Notes: generated by a model from the sequence alone, not told the origin. Positions 42,528-54,792 are shown, counted from the first letter of the stretch. The stretch: DNA of 64,000 nucleotides from Thelonectria olida (GCA_020736575.1 JAGPYM010000035.1:62001-126000), one strand, 5' to 3'. A program made the numbers and translations.

Positions 42528-45500
42528 ATGCTACGTACTCGTCCAAAATGGCCCAACGCCCAGGAGTGCTGTGGGCGCGAGATCCAAACGACACGACTCG
42601 GACGGAAGAGAGCATGGTGGGCACAGGGCTCAGTCTTCGACAAGTTTGAGCAAGACATCCAGCCAGAAATCGAAACATTCCTGCGCAATGCCGACCTCAA
42701 AGATGTCGAGATATTCTTCCGCATATACATGATTGGAAAGAATGAGGAGACTTCTCGACCGACCATCATGGTCTGCTGTGCTGATGTGTCGATGGCCAGA
42801 AGGGCTAAAGAGTCATTACGAGAGAGTTCCATCATCCGCAATAACCCTGGGTTTGCTCTTGGGTCTATCGATCGCCCGCTGGAGCAATTGGTTCCTGCAC
42901 AGGGAATGGCGTCTGATATGGATGCCAAAAACCTCTCCCAGGTGCCCGAAGCCGCCTTTGATTCAGACCTTGAAGTCCAGGTCTTTGCCACCTCACCGCG
43001 TCCGGCTATTGGAAGACGCCTCTTCGTGTCTCATGACCGGGCTACTCCAGCCTATAGGCATTCTACTGGCGGTGTGGTGGTCGCGGCCCACGATCAATTC
43101 TACCAACTCACTGTCGGCCACATCACCGACGTGCAAGACGGCACACAGATATCTTCATCCACGGATCTCGATGCCTGTTCCTTTGATGGTCAAAGCGATA
43201 TTGAAGATGAAGATGAGTCCTCTATCTTCGAACAGAACATGCGTAGAGCAAGCATGTCCTTTTTCGATTTGTCCGGTGATGAATCGTGGGATATCGAAAC
43301 AAGAAGCAGTGCGTCAAACACGATAAACGGTGGAAGCCCAGCATGCACCGACTACATCACTACCAACAGCGATGCTACGGGAAACTTCAACCATGGACAA
43401 GACGAGGTCCCTGAATCGCCTCCATTAATCAGAGTAGGGACAATTGCGCTTCATTGCAGGGGAGGGGGCAACCCGAATCTGGATTATGCCCTTGTGTCTA
43501 TCCAAATACCACAAGGAGGCCCAATCAATCAAATCACCCTCAATTCAGGCGAGGACTCCAAATATCTTCAAGTACACGATGTTTGTGATGTCGGCCATGA
43601 AGAACGGCGAGTCATTGCGGTCACTGGTTCGGGCGGTATGATGACAGGCGTGCTGATACCAGGAACAACGTTTGTTGGCAGGGCAAACCAGCAGCAGCCG
43701 CAGAAGCTCCGCGTCGTCCAGCTAGATGGAGTGGTCGCCGAAGGAGACTCTGGCACCCCTGTAATCGACGAGTCATCTGGTGATCTGTACGGACACATGG
43801 TTAGCGGATGCCCCGGGACCCGGGTTGCATACATTGTTGCTGCAACTGATGTCTTCGACGACTTGAGGACTCAGTTGCACGGAGACGTCTCGATCCCATC
43901 TTCCAGAAAAATTCAGAAATTGCCGATGCGACCTCTCAATGTGAAACGGAAAACAAGGAACCCAAACAAACCCCGGAAACGTCAAGCTCGGTCTACTCGA
44001 TGTAAGGAATCTTCTCATACCGGCACAACTTCGACGCTCCATTCTAAGGAGACACGAAGTGGCACTGAGAATGGCTGGCACCAAGACAAGGGACATATCA
44101 TATCAATTTTCGAGTCATGGGACCCAGCCTTCTTTCAACCCAAAAAGCGACTTCTTGCACTACACCTGGAAAACCAACCCTACATTGGCAATCTGGACTG
44201 TCTTGATGATGATGTCGGCGATCCTGTATTCTTCTTCATGCACCATGTTGAAGATCCTCAACACCGCTCATTCAAAACGAAAGACACGACCGCCTTCTTG
44301 AGCGACATTTCGCTCACAAGGTTCCTTTACCAAGACTACCAAGACGAAAAGCCGTTGGCGCTCCTTGATGAACGATGCAGTGATGGTGAGACTTCAAAGA
44401 GTAGGGTTGGCAGGGGTCCCCTTACAGCCCTCCAGCTGTATCGTGAGCTTAGCAAGCCGGTAAGAGATACACTTTCTATAACCAGTCTTACTATGAAACC
44501 GCAACTTATATTCATTCTAGCGGTTTCGCCAAGTCTCGACAGAACAGTCTGAACTTGATGAAGAACCGGATGCCGATCGGCGTGTGATGTAAGTTCCTAT
44601 TAGTTCCACTGAAAGTCCAACTCTCTAACCTCCTACTAGATACATCTCTAACTTGGACCTTCGTAGCATCACTGCTCTCGTTGCGACAGCTTCAATGTCT
44701 CACATATTTGCATTGAGGTCAATGATCGAGAAACATCTGGCACAGAGATCCTCTATCCAGACAACAATATCCGTAAGTGTTCTATCTACCAAGATTGAGC
44801 GGCACGTACTGAACATCTTTGGAGGCCCACGGTCTCCCTTTTTTCCAGCTCGATCTTCACTTGCCATTCTTCGTCTGGATAGAGAGAGAGACTCCATTCG
44901 AGGATCAGAGACGAACAGCAGACGGCAAGTCGTTGAGGAAAGTCACGGATGTCTCATTTCTCAGTAGAGCACCTGTTGACTCAGTTACCCGAGACTATCT
45001 CTGCGAGGCTCAACTTTCTGTTATGGTGATGGGGCTCGACAACAGGCGGTGGACTGCTTACGGTTTCATCGACACCTATTTTGCTCCAGACAGTTCTGAG
45101 GATGCAATGGCTTTCAATGACGAAGACATGATCGACATCAAGCCCGATCCTCTCGCACGAGGCATTTTGGACCACAATCTACCACTCTTAGATCCAATGG
45201 ACTATTTCCTAGCAGTGCTTGAGACCCGGATGGTTCAGCTCGAACAAGAGTGGCGTGACTTGACCAATCAGGTAGAGCTCAAGGTCGAACGATACGTAAG
45301 CGTCGTTCTTCGCATGTCTGGTCGTCTGAAGGATCCTTGGACACTAATTCTGCACAGATCAACGACCACGATTCTCATACTTTTCGCGATCGAGAAACTA
45401 GTTTAGATGCAACCGATATCTACTGGGTTTTCCAATGGACGACTCGAACCATGAACCTTCTTAGAATGCTACAGCAAAATATTTCCGAAATGATATTCCA

Positions 45501-46232
45501 GTGGGACGAATTCATGAAGGATGGCATCATTGAGAATGATGCAAAACTCTCTACGTTCAGAAGCCGCCTCCTGCGATCAGTCAAGGTCAGTTTCAAAGAG
45601 ATGAATGTTATCGCGAGAAAGCTGTGCGCTCTCGAACAGAGATGTAAATGTTTCTTGGATAACGTGAGTTCCGAAACTCCTATAAATGGCCTGATCTTAG
45701 TGCGTTGTATTAACTAGATACCTCTAGCAAAAGTTGCATCTCCTTGGCGAGCCTGCGAGACCTCCTCAGCAAAAGCAGGTAAAAACATTGTTCACGACAA
45801 GCACAGTAATGGTGGTAAGTATTCACCACTGCTTGGTTTCTTAATTCTTTTAACAACTTTTCCCGGCAGTTCTACTACTATCCTGCAATTCTTGCGGCTC
45901 TCATCCTGAGCATGCCGTCTTCAGCCATGCCAGTCACCAATCCAACATTCGGCTCGTACTTCGCCCTGACGCTCATCCTGTCTACCATCGCGTCGATCGC
46001 TATACTCTGTCTTTCCCATCAGTGGGATCAACGCATCCTGACATTTCTCTCTCGGGTATTTGAACCCAAGCGGGAGAGAACGCAGATGGCAACTGATTTG
46101 GAGTCTCCCCTCGTCGCCAGAGGCTGGATGTCTCTCAATAGATTTCTAGTCTGGTGGAAAAAAGACGATGCGGGTAACAGGGGTATTGAATTGGGGCGCT
46201 ATCCTCAGACCACATATGGAGTCGGTGTTTAA
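42528..46232 (+). CDS. Fusion: trypsin-like serine protease domain plus CorA-like membrane protein
   Basis: Seven exons: 42528-44459, 44521-44588, 44640-44772, 44849-45295, 45358-45663, 45728-45814 and 45870-46232, 1111 residues. The first exon is one open frame of 644 codons. Residues about 160-450 form a trypsin-like fold with all three catalytic positions: His198 (L-T-V-G-H-I), Asp319 (N-L-D-Y-A-L-V) and Ser408 (G-D-S-G-T-P-V), followed by G-D-L-Y-G-H-M-V-S-G. A basic Lys/Arg/Ser/Thr linker (about 460-525) leads to F-F-Q-P-K-K-R-L-L-A-L-H-L, F-F-F-M-H-H-V-E-D and later I-S-N-L-D-L-R-S-I-T-A-L. From about 992 there are two membrane helices (F-Y-Y-Y-P-A-I-L-A-A-L-I-L and F-A-L-T-L-I-L-S-T-I-A-S-I-A-I-L), the end of a CorA-like fold; the GMN signature of Mg channels is not seen. 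No signal peptide. I read it as an intracellular membrane-tethered protease; activity and role are unproven. Confidence 0.75.
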
Positions 46233-46620
46233 TCGTCAGCATGTCACGGCTATTCTTTTCAAGCTTCAATTTCTCGATGATATTAGTGCAACATTGTTGG
46301 AGATATTAGTTTCATTTTATTAATATACAAATCGCGATCGCCGAGATTAATTGGTATCTTCTCATTCTTTTGTTAATAGCACGCGAGCTCATACACACGC
46401 TAGTATCCCATTACCTAGGCATTCTCAAGGCCATATTTGAGAGCCCAAACATGTTAAGATGAAGCATCTGAACCAATTAGTGACGACTAGTTCGTGGTCA
46501 CGACGAGATAATACAACCCACCTCAAGAGAAAACTCACTTTGGATGCGAAGTAACCAATCGATCGTTTCTTTGCAATCCCTTTATAATCAAAACAACCTC
46601 CTTCCAAATAGCGCCCACGT
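46233..46620. other. Spacer between convergent genes, old duplication partner
   Basis: The 3' side of the metalloprotease gene; 46420-46640 resembles 38990-39170. A minus-strand open frame at 46425-46898 runs over it but is mostly the metalloprotease exon and its intron in a wrong frame. Confidence 0.4.
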
Positions 46621-48316
46621 TTAGCCCTGCGGGATCTAAACACATCGTTAGTTATTGCAGGGGAAATGACTCCCCTTGGTACATAAACAGATCTTTCCAT
46701 AGTAAACGCACCGTTGAAAACCAAGATCCCAACTCGCTGGTATCCTTCACGCAATACCGGGTAGAGGTTGGGACGTAGCCCTTCATGCAACACCCAACCT
46801 CTCTGAATTGCCTTGACCAAAGCACCCAGCTTGGATCCGCGCATCTTAGGTCGTCTGGAATGATGCTCTTGCTGCAATCCGCCGCTGTTGCAAATCAATA
46901 AGCTACTGCATCGGAGACCCCGGATATGTGCAACTTACAAGTAGGACAGCAGATGCTGATTGTCGACGCAACGGCCTCGTCCAACTCCATTCCATCAGGA
47001 CAACACCAGGCTGCTGTTTTAGAAATATGCGTTCCGTGCGGACACTTGCCACCGGCTGTGTCCGGGTTTTTCAGCGGGTAGTGGACAAATCCGCCAGGAG
47101 CGTGGCACTTGTGGACATGCTTGCGTTTGACCGTGATCTTCACCATGTCACTGTGGGCGTCTGCAGTGGAAATGAATAAGACGAGAATAGACTTCGAAGC
47201 GTCTTTGTTGTTGGCGTTGCATGGCTGTTCGACTTGTCCATGGGATGACAGACTAGTCGGCATTGGGGTCCAAACGTCGTCGTCAGGTTCTCGATAAGCC
47301 ACTCGCTGATCATCGTTGGCGGATGAATAAAAGATGACTGTTTGGCCGGCCTTGAACGAGAGCTTGAAGACGGTAACGGTGAATGGGACAGTTCGTAGCG
47401 TGGCGGTACTAGTGGTGCCCGCCTTGTCGAACGAGATGGGAACAGCTTCTGGGTTGATTTTCGGCAGGCCCTTGACGAGAGATCCGCTGGTATCTCGGAT
47501 GTGCTCGCGCGCGAGCTTCTGGGCGAATATGAAAAAGTCGTCGCCAAAGTCAGTCAGATGTGAAAGACGGGTCCTCTCTTCCTTGTCGGGTGTCGGTGGT
47601 GTTGCCAACACCCAATCGTTGAGATATTCGGGGCCTCTCGACACCTCCAGAGCTTGAAAGTACAGGCTGGTCGTGTAAACATCATTTCCTGCGTGGGCGT
47701 ATATCGGCAAGGAGGGATGGTAGTGGCGGTCAGGCCCAGGCCACTCCACGTTGGAAGTTGGAAAGACGCGGTTGCTGAAGTAGTTCGCAGATCCCTCAAG
47801 AACCCACAAGGGCTCTTTCGAAGTGCCAAGCTTGTGGTATCCCTGCACGCAGTGGTACAGCTCGTGCGCCAAGGCTTGCAAGGCTCGGGGGACGTTTTGG
47901 CCAGCTGCGTCCGTGGTCCATCGTTTGTACGTCTTTATCTGGCAAGGGGGTTTCTTTGCGCTTGGGTAGAAGGTATCGGCGAAGGTGGTTCCGTCGACAG
48001 CGACGGTGAGGATGATGACGATATCGGACGGAAGATTCGCGAGGGAGCTGTAGTAGTCGATGCTCTTGTCGAGGGCTTTGTGAAGCACTGGGGCGACCTC
48101 GGCTCCCTTGACACCGGCGCGCCCCCAATTTTTCGTGTAAGTCACTGTGACCGTTGTCGACCCAAAAGTCTTAGGATAGCCCGGGAAGAGTTTGCATTGA
48201 GCGTTGACGGTGAAGTGGTCGCCGGGTTTAATCTTGGGCCACCATTTGGAACAACTTTCCCACTTTGCCTGCGCCAAGGCGGCGAAGAGTAGGACAGCGA
48301 GGAAAGAGAAACGCAT
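46621..48316 (-). CDS. Secreted HExxH metalloprotease with Cys-rich tail
   Basis: Three exons: 48316-46939, 46884-46712 and 46635-46621, 521 residues. Signal peptide M-R-F-S-F-L-A-V-L-L-F-A-A-L-A-Q-A. The zinc site is A-H-E-L-Y-H (His151, Glu152, His155) with the third ligand Glu174 in W-V-L-E-G-S-A-N-Y-F, the gluzincin layout (HExxH, then Glu about 19 residues on). The C-terminal 140 residues are Cys-rich (A-W-C-C-P-D-G-M-E-L, S-I-C-C-P-T, R-C-A-D-P-S-W, G-C-C-M-K-G-Y, Y-C-V-K) and continue through two further introns; unspliced, the frame ends at 46895 in the first intron. The pattern resembles Cys-rich end modules of other fungal secreted proteins. Secreted enzyme or effector-like role is inferred. 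A truncated 5' copy lies at 40531-40647. Confidence 0.75.
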
Positions 48317-48858
48317 CTTGGATAAAATGGCAAACGTGCAGATGGATGCAGATTACATCTGTGCCAAGAGTGTGGGCACCTACTCACATATAAGGTGCAT
48401 CGACAATCACTAGCAAGCGCACTATTGTCTAGTTTTCAGGGAGGGAAACACACGAGACTCGCGACAATGCAGAATCGTCAATAAAGCGGAGGCACTTATG
48501 ACATTTCTCGAAGTTCTAGGCCTCTACTAAACGCCATCGTTCAGCCAGCTCTGCGAAAGACTCTTTGAACGACGTGCTTCTGGTCATTCTGATTGGTCTG
48601 AGCAGACTAGCAATACTCCGTACAGAGCTGACAAGGCCCGACGAAAATGGCTTGACGCCACACAGGTTCATACCAAAACAAGTAACGATCTGTTTGGCCA
48701 GCTCGGCCGTTCCTCGACAAGGTTCCCCGCCCTCGACAACTCGTGACGAAGTCTAGGGTAGCGCCCCGGTTGCGGCATTTCAGGAATGCTAACGGCTCAC
48801 TTCGGTTCACTTCGTCCCATACATACCTACATCTATCGTATATAAGTTAGTAGACACC
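48317..48858. promoter_or_regulatory. Intergenic region between divergent genes
   Basis: 540 bp between the metalloprotease start (minus) and the dehydrogenase start (plus). No further motif is supported. Confidence 0.4.
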
Positions 48859-49922
48859 ATGGGCGAAGAAAACACACTCGCTATTGGCGTCTTGTCTATC
48901 GGCGAAATGGGGCTAGGCATCGCCAAGCTCCTGATCAGCCACGGATATCGAGTCGTCACCTACGCAGAAGATAGAAGGCGAGTTTGAGATAGGACCGTGT
49001 TCTAGGATACGGAGCTAACACCCATCAAACCGTAGCGAGAGCACGCGTGACAGAGCTCGATCTAACGGCATAGAGCTTCTACCCTCCCTCAATGAGTTCT
49101 CCAAGGAGTCCAACTGCATCCTCTCTATTGTCCCACCGCGAGATGCAGTAGCCACTGCACAGCGCATCATTGACGCGGCCACTGAGGACGCAGAGGATCG
49201 AGACAGTCCTCTCTACTACTTAGATCTCAATGCTATATCCCCAGGACTATCCGCACAACTGGATTCGCTGTTCAAGGGTAACAAGAACATCGTCCTGATC
49301 GACGGCGGGATCATCGGAGGACCTCCCTCACCAAATGCGGATGCGTCTGCTGGCTGGAAGTGTCCTTCCTTGGTTGTGTCTGGACCGGAAGAGTTGCCTT
49401 ATAAAGATCTCGCCGAGAAGCTCAACATCAATCATATTTCTCCGGATATAGGCGCCGCTTCGGGTCTGAAGATGTGCTTTGCTAGCACAACCAAGGGGTT
49501 TTTTGCTATCGCTATCCAGTCTTTTGTGACAGCTGATGCGCTTGGGGTTCTCCCTGAATTGCGTCAGTACATGAAAGAACATAACGCAGATGCGTTGGCT
49601 ATTGCCGAGAAGGGAGTCACCGGCATGCCTCCCAAGGCCTATCGCTGGGTCTACGAGATGCAACAGATTGCAGCCACCATGCAAGAAAACGGCCAATTTG
49701 ACAAGGAATTGTACGCCATTTCCATTGCCCGAGCATGAAGACGTGGAATATCGCAGTACTAACTACTTTCCTAGGTTTGATGGCGTTGCCGAAGTGTACC
49801 GCGTTGTCGCCGAGGACACCGACCTTGGGCTGGAGCAACCGGGGAAGAGGAAGAGAGGCACCACTGTGGATGATGTCGTCGAGGTAATGCGATCCGGGAT
49901 GAAAGCTAAGAAGCGCGGTTAG
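48859..49922 (+). CDS. 6-phosphogluconate dehydrogenase-like / beta-hydroxyacid dehydrogenase family protein
   Basis: Three exons: 48859-48977, 49036-49710 and 49775-49922, 313 residues. The first intron has a GC donor (AGAAG then GCGAGT) and a GCTAAC branch site; it joins A-E-D-R to S-E-S-T-R-D-R-A, the expected second beta-alpha unit. The second intron has a perfect TACTAAC branch. The N-terminus (G-V-L-S-I-G-E-M-G-L-G-I-A-K) is a Rossmann NAD(P) site. The substrate-binding signature of the HIBADH/6PGDH superfamily appears as L-D-L-N-A-I-S-P-G-L and D-G-G-I-I-G-G-P-P, and the C-terminal part looks like the DUF1932-type end found in phosphogluconate dehydrogenase-like proteins. Cytosolic oxidoreductase; substrate unknown. 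Confidence 0.85.
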
Positions 49923-50438
49923 TCCATGTTCGTACAGGGAGAGTTTCAGATGCACCGTCGACGTGCGTATTAATATGTCACCAATTGAGCTCTTGTTTCC
50001 GATGGGCTGAGGTTCTGGGTAGTGGTACACATCCTCCTATGCCGAAGTGCCTGGTTTATCCACAGGCTGTAATTGATACAGGACCGCAAAGAGCATTCGA
50101 GGTGCCCTGGCAGATAGTCTCTTGTGCAGGCAACCCACGGTCTCAGGCAGCTTACTCCAATTGGACGCGGGGAAGCGGCGGGAGCCCATACTTGGCATGC
50201 AAACCTGGCCCGATCAATTAAATCCATCACTTAAAAGACTCCCTGTCGTTGTAAGGCTTCCTGCAGGGCTCACCGCTCAGCCGCTTAATAGCTCATTTCA
50301 CAGCCTCGCGCTCTCTTTAACATGTTTCTCATTTGACTCATGAATTCCAACACCTTTACTGTTCAATTGATCCTCTCCCTCAGCTGTCGTAACCCATCTC
50401 ACCGCCATTGGCCTCTATCTCAATGCCGTGTCTCAACC
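49923..50438. other. Intergenic, promoter side of HET-ankyrin gene
   Basis: An in-frame ATG exists at 50340 with 33 extra residues, but the HET domain of most family members begins at the second ATG (50439). No other feature. Confidence 0.4.
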
Positions 50439-53400
50439 ATGAGACTCTTACAAACTTCGACTTTTGAACTTGTGACCAAATACCAGTCGCTCGACGACAC
50501 ATTTCCCCCCTACGCCATTTTGTCCCACACCTGGGGTACAGACAATGAAGAAATCTCACTTCAAGATCTGCAATATGTGCTTGCCACGAGAAAGAACAGG
50601 ACAAACGACCTCGTGACGCAGTCATTGATGGCGAGACCCGGCTTCATCAAGATCCAACGCGCTGCAAAGTTGGCTTTGTCTGAAGGCTACGATTTTATCT
50701 GGATCGATACTTGCTGCATCGATAAAACATCGAGCGCAGAGCTGTCCGAAGCCATCAACAGCATGTTCCAGTGGTATGAACAGTCGACCGTCTGCTATGT
50801 GTTTCTCAGCGATGTCGAAGCGGTTGAAGATGCCGGAGATCAACTGCCACCCGAAACATGCGACGCAATCAGCAGCAGTCGATGGTTTACGAGAGGGTGG
50901 ACTCTGCAAGAGTTGATAGCCCCGTCCAATTTGCGATTCTACTCAAAAGACTGGGCCTTTCTAGCAACCAAGGACGGACATTTTGGAAAAACATATTTGA
51001 GTGCAATCACTGGCATTGACATGTCTGCACTGGTAGGTTCGCAGGAGTTGGAATACTTCAGCGTGGCCACACGAATGAAATGGGCCTCCCAGCGCAAGAC
51101 AACCCGGCTCGAAGACATGGCGTACTGTCTCATGGGTATCTTCAATGTCAACATGCCGCTTCTCTATGGCGAAGGGACCAAGGCCTTTATTCGACTTCAG
51201 GAGGAAATTCTTAGAGGTAGGTTATTACTCGACCTTCGAACATAAACGCTGGCTCTGACGCATATATAATGACAGGAGATAATGATCAGTCACTGTTCGC
51301 TTGGAGGTGTCCAAAAGACGATCCGCATAGCAGTCAGCTTTCTGGTCTCTTGGCCAAAACTCCCGTCTGGTTCCAAGACTCGGAACAGTTCCGACCTCTT
51401 CCCATCAACGTCGAGGCATCTGCAAGCGCTCCGTCAAGTATGACAAATGCCGGACTTTACGTCCAGTTTCGGCTGCACTCACAGAAAGAATCCACTTCAA
51501 AGCCAAAGAAGGGAGAGACTGGGACCAAGGAAGATGTTGTGGCCGTGCTACACTGTAGCCCGTACATTTGCGAAGACGGGCAAGAAAACAAGCTGCGCAA
51601 GGCCGCGCTAAGGCTAGCACATCTTGGAGGCGACCGGTACAGCCGCTTGAGCTGCGACAGCATTGTCGACATTGATCCTTCCGAGCTGGAATCCGGGCAT
51701 TCAACCTACGAATACATCTACGTGAAGCAAACCCCAACTGTAGCGCTTCCGGATATATACGTCGACGACCGGATGATGAACCATGAGCTTTCGGCAGTGT
51801 GGTTCCAGAAAGGCCAGTGGAACGAGTCAACCAAGACGTTGAGGTGCAATAAGCCCGGACGTGGCGGCATTCTCGGAGTGTTTCGCTATTCCCTACAGCG
51901 GCCCCGAACTCGTGGAAGTTTGGTCGACGTCATGGTAGGATTCCACTCCACGTCATTAAGGCTAGGGGCATCGAGCTACTGGTGCTTCCAACAAACTGTC
52001 TCTGATGACAAGGGCCTGGATGCTTGCTTCCCTCCAAGCAACGTTAACTTGTCAAGCGAACACTATCACAACAGCATAGCCGCAAGCGTAACACTGGAGC
52101 GAAAGGACCAAATATACAATGAACTCACACTCGAGTTGAAGCAAGAAGAAACCATACTGCTCCCCACGGCCGGCAACCATTTCTCCGCGGTCCCGATTGT
52201 CCCTATTATGCTCCAGTCTCGTGAGAAGCCGCACTACATCAGTTTGTGGTTATCTACTCTGACACAACCGGACCTCCTTACTCTCAGTGGATTTGAAACC
52301 GACTTTATTCGAGTTGGTAGTATCCCTGATTATGGGGGTTCAGGGCAGGCCGCTGTTGATAAACTTAGGACTGGCCTGAAGGCTTTGAAGCTTGAGGTCA
52401 AGATTTACCCCCCAGGAAAAGGGGCCATGACACGGCTTCCAAGCGGGACAGTATTAGTGCCTCAAAAGAATGCAGCGATGTTGAGGCCGCTGATTCGAGC
52501 CTGTCGAGATGGCGACTCTGGGACATTGAAGTGGAAGATTGGTCAGTATGCCACCGACCTTGTTGAACATCTCCTGGACATACCTACGAAACTCGACAAG
52601 TTCGAAATGACCAACGACTTCCGGCTCATCCACTGGGCAGTTGCGGGCGGGAACCGGGAGATTGTCCGTGAGATCCTTCGGTTCGACGGTAAAGTGAGAA
52701 CGCGACTGCAACGGCTTACCGCACTCCATCTTGCGGCTATCATGGGGAATGTTCCAATCATAAAAGAGCTGATCGAGGGTTCAGAAGAAGAGTGGGCAGC
52801 TGTCCTGAGACCAATGTCTTCGCATTGCAAACCCTTTGATAACCCCTGCGATTCTCCGATGCACCTTGCTGCAGCTTACATCCACTCGCCAGAGGTCGAG
52901 GAGGCCTTCGAATGCATGAGAAGGGTTCAACCAGACAAGTTTGGAGTAGGATCCAATGCATTCAGCTTTGCCCGCAATGGTTTGGGAGAGACGCCCCTTC
53001 ACAGAGCAGCGGCCATGAACAACACTCACGCAGTTTCCGCGCTCTTAGCCCACGCACCCGGCGCCCAATCCATTGAGTGTCTGGATAACAAAACGAGGTC
53101 GCCCCTCTGGCATGCTGCTGCAACTGATGCTTATGATACGCTCTTGTTGCTCTTAAAGGGGGGTGCCGACGCAAACACTCGAGACGAGCTGGGCATTTCG
53201 GCTCTCCATGCGGCGTGTCGCTCTGCGCGTTCCGAGGTGGTACAGGCTCTCCTATCTTATGGCGCAGACCCGAATGATTATCCGGTTTTCGAGTTAGGAA
53301 TCAAGACTTCGTCTAAGCTGCGTTCTACTTGCATGACTTGCTGCATGTACGCGGCCCTCAGGGGGAATGCTGCTACACTCTGTGCGCTGCTGGCAGCTGG

Positions 53401-53677
53401 CTCCAGAGTCGACGGCCCGGATGGACCAGATGGCAGCGACCTCGCCCCAATTCATATTGCGGCTGCGAATGGACATTTGGACTTTATCAAGATCCTTTGT
53501 GGCAAGGGGGGACTGAAACAGCAATTGGGTGCGAAAACTCCATACTGGGTGCGGACACAGAGCGGACTGCCAGGCGTGGAGGTGAAGATACTGCCTGAGG
53601 GACAGGAAGCAACTGCGATTGATTTGGCACGGTTGTCTGGTAAGGATGACATCGTGTCGTATCTTGAAAGTTTATAA
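50439..53677 (+). CDS. HET domain - ankyrin repeat protein
   Basis: Two exons: 50439-51216 and 51276-53677, 1059 residues. The N-terminus is M-R-L-L-Q-T-S-T-F-E-L. The HET core has Y-A-I-L-S-H-T-W-G (about 25-33), the next block I-W-I-D-T-C-C-I-D-K, then R-G-W-T-L-Q-E-L-I-A-P and M-P-L-L-Y-G-E-G. From about residue 708 to the end there are some eight ankyrin-like repeats (for example T-A-L-H-L-A-A-I-M-G, E-T-P-L-H-R-A-A-A-M-N-N, S-A-L-H-A-A-C-R-S-A-R, A-P-I-H-I-A-A-A-N-G-H). HET proteins trigger cell death in heterokaryon incompatibility when paired with a partner; ankyrin repeats act as the ligand-binding half. The partner is not evident in the window. The intron of 59 nt has a GTAGGT donor. 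Confidence 0.92.
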
Positions 53678-54792
53678 GGGACATTGAATTGATAGTTTCC
53701 CTCATGCTAGGATGATGTGGAAACATTGATCAAGCAACCATCAATCTTGAAACCACGCCCATGGCTGTGCATCCACCATTGTTAGCCCTTTGGCTTGTGC
53801 GTCTCTCTAAGATTCGTTTTAAAACAAGTTTACGAAACTCTGTCTCATCAGAAGTTCGTTCTCTTATGCGCATCCCCTACTTTTGAAACGACTGAAGAGA
53901 GTTCTCGGAGGCTTCGGAGCACGCGTGTTGCCTAGGACAAGGTTACGCGTCAACAGGATTCTACAAATTCTGCCATTATTCATGGCAAAGGGGCGATGAC
54001 TTGGGTGTGTGATCAAGCGAATGGAATTCATCACCGAGATATGGCTGGAAACTTGATTCAACCTCGGTACGAAACGCAGAGTTAACATCATAGGCTTGGC
54101 ATCAATATCAAACTCGAAATATTTCATCCTCTGCGTAATCAAGTGGCCTGATTGATGGAAAGGATTTCCTGTTACACGGCTTGTCGCACCATGGCCGCGG
54201 CGATCCCCCTTGCACGCATCCCATCCAGAAATAAAGAACAAGACACACGGATTAATTAGAGTCGGTTTCTTCAGTTTTAGCTCCGCGAATAGAATGACTC
54301 TGATTTGAAACAAGAAAACAGCACATGTTATTGGTGCGGCTGGTTCAAAGTCTCAACCGACAAGCTTTCAACCCCGGTCTCCGGCCACAGCCCCCGGCCT
54401 CTTGTTGCAGTGAAGACGGTCCCGGCTTATCGGTTGTGCTGCCGTATGAATCCTTTTTAATATCAAGGAAACTTGCATTTGTGGACCAAGATCCGCCGGC
54501 AGATGCCAAGAGATGTCCCTTTCTAGCCGCCATGAGAAAGGAGTAGAGATGGTATATAACATGCAGCTCAGAGCCGCAACAATGAAGTGACCTTTTTGCT
54601 TTCAGCCTCAAGCAACGTCTTCTGACTTCGTTACCTTCTTTTCTACCGCTAGTACGGTATTTCATTCTTTTCTTGGCCTGTTGACCCTGGTGGTCGTTCA
54701 TTCTTTCTCGTTACGTTCCTTGTACATATCTCAGGCCATTCATTATCCACCTATTCGATCAATCAACAACTGAGAATCTAACTCCAGTCATC
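53678..54792. promoter_or_regulatory. Intergenic, promoter side of cellobiose dehydrogenase
   Basis: 1.1 kb between the HET-ANK stop and the next start. A minus-strand frame at 53864-54313 has no motif. No regulator site can be named with confidence. Confidence 0.4.

Noticed and set aside
46425..46898. 157-residue minus-strand ORF downstream of the metalloprotease
   Set aside because: It mostly reads the true exon and intron of that gene in another frame; the correct frame gives the Cys-rich tail.
50340..50438. Upstream ATG adding 33 residues to the HET-ankyrin protein
   Set aside because: The HET domain in relatives starts at the second ATG; the extension looks like 5' UTR.
53864..54313. 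149-residue minus-strand ORF before the cellobiose dehydrogenase
   Set aside because: No motif, no plausible family, and it lies in the promoter region of a well-supported gene.
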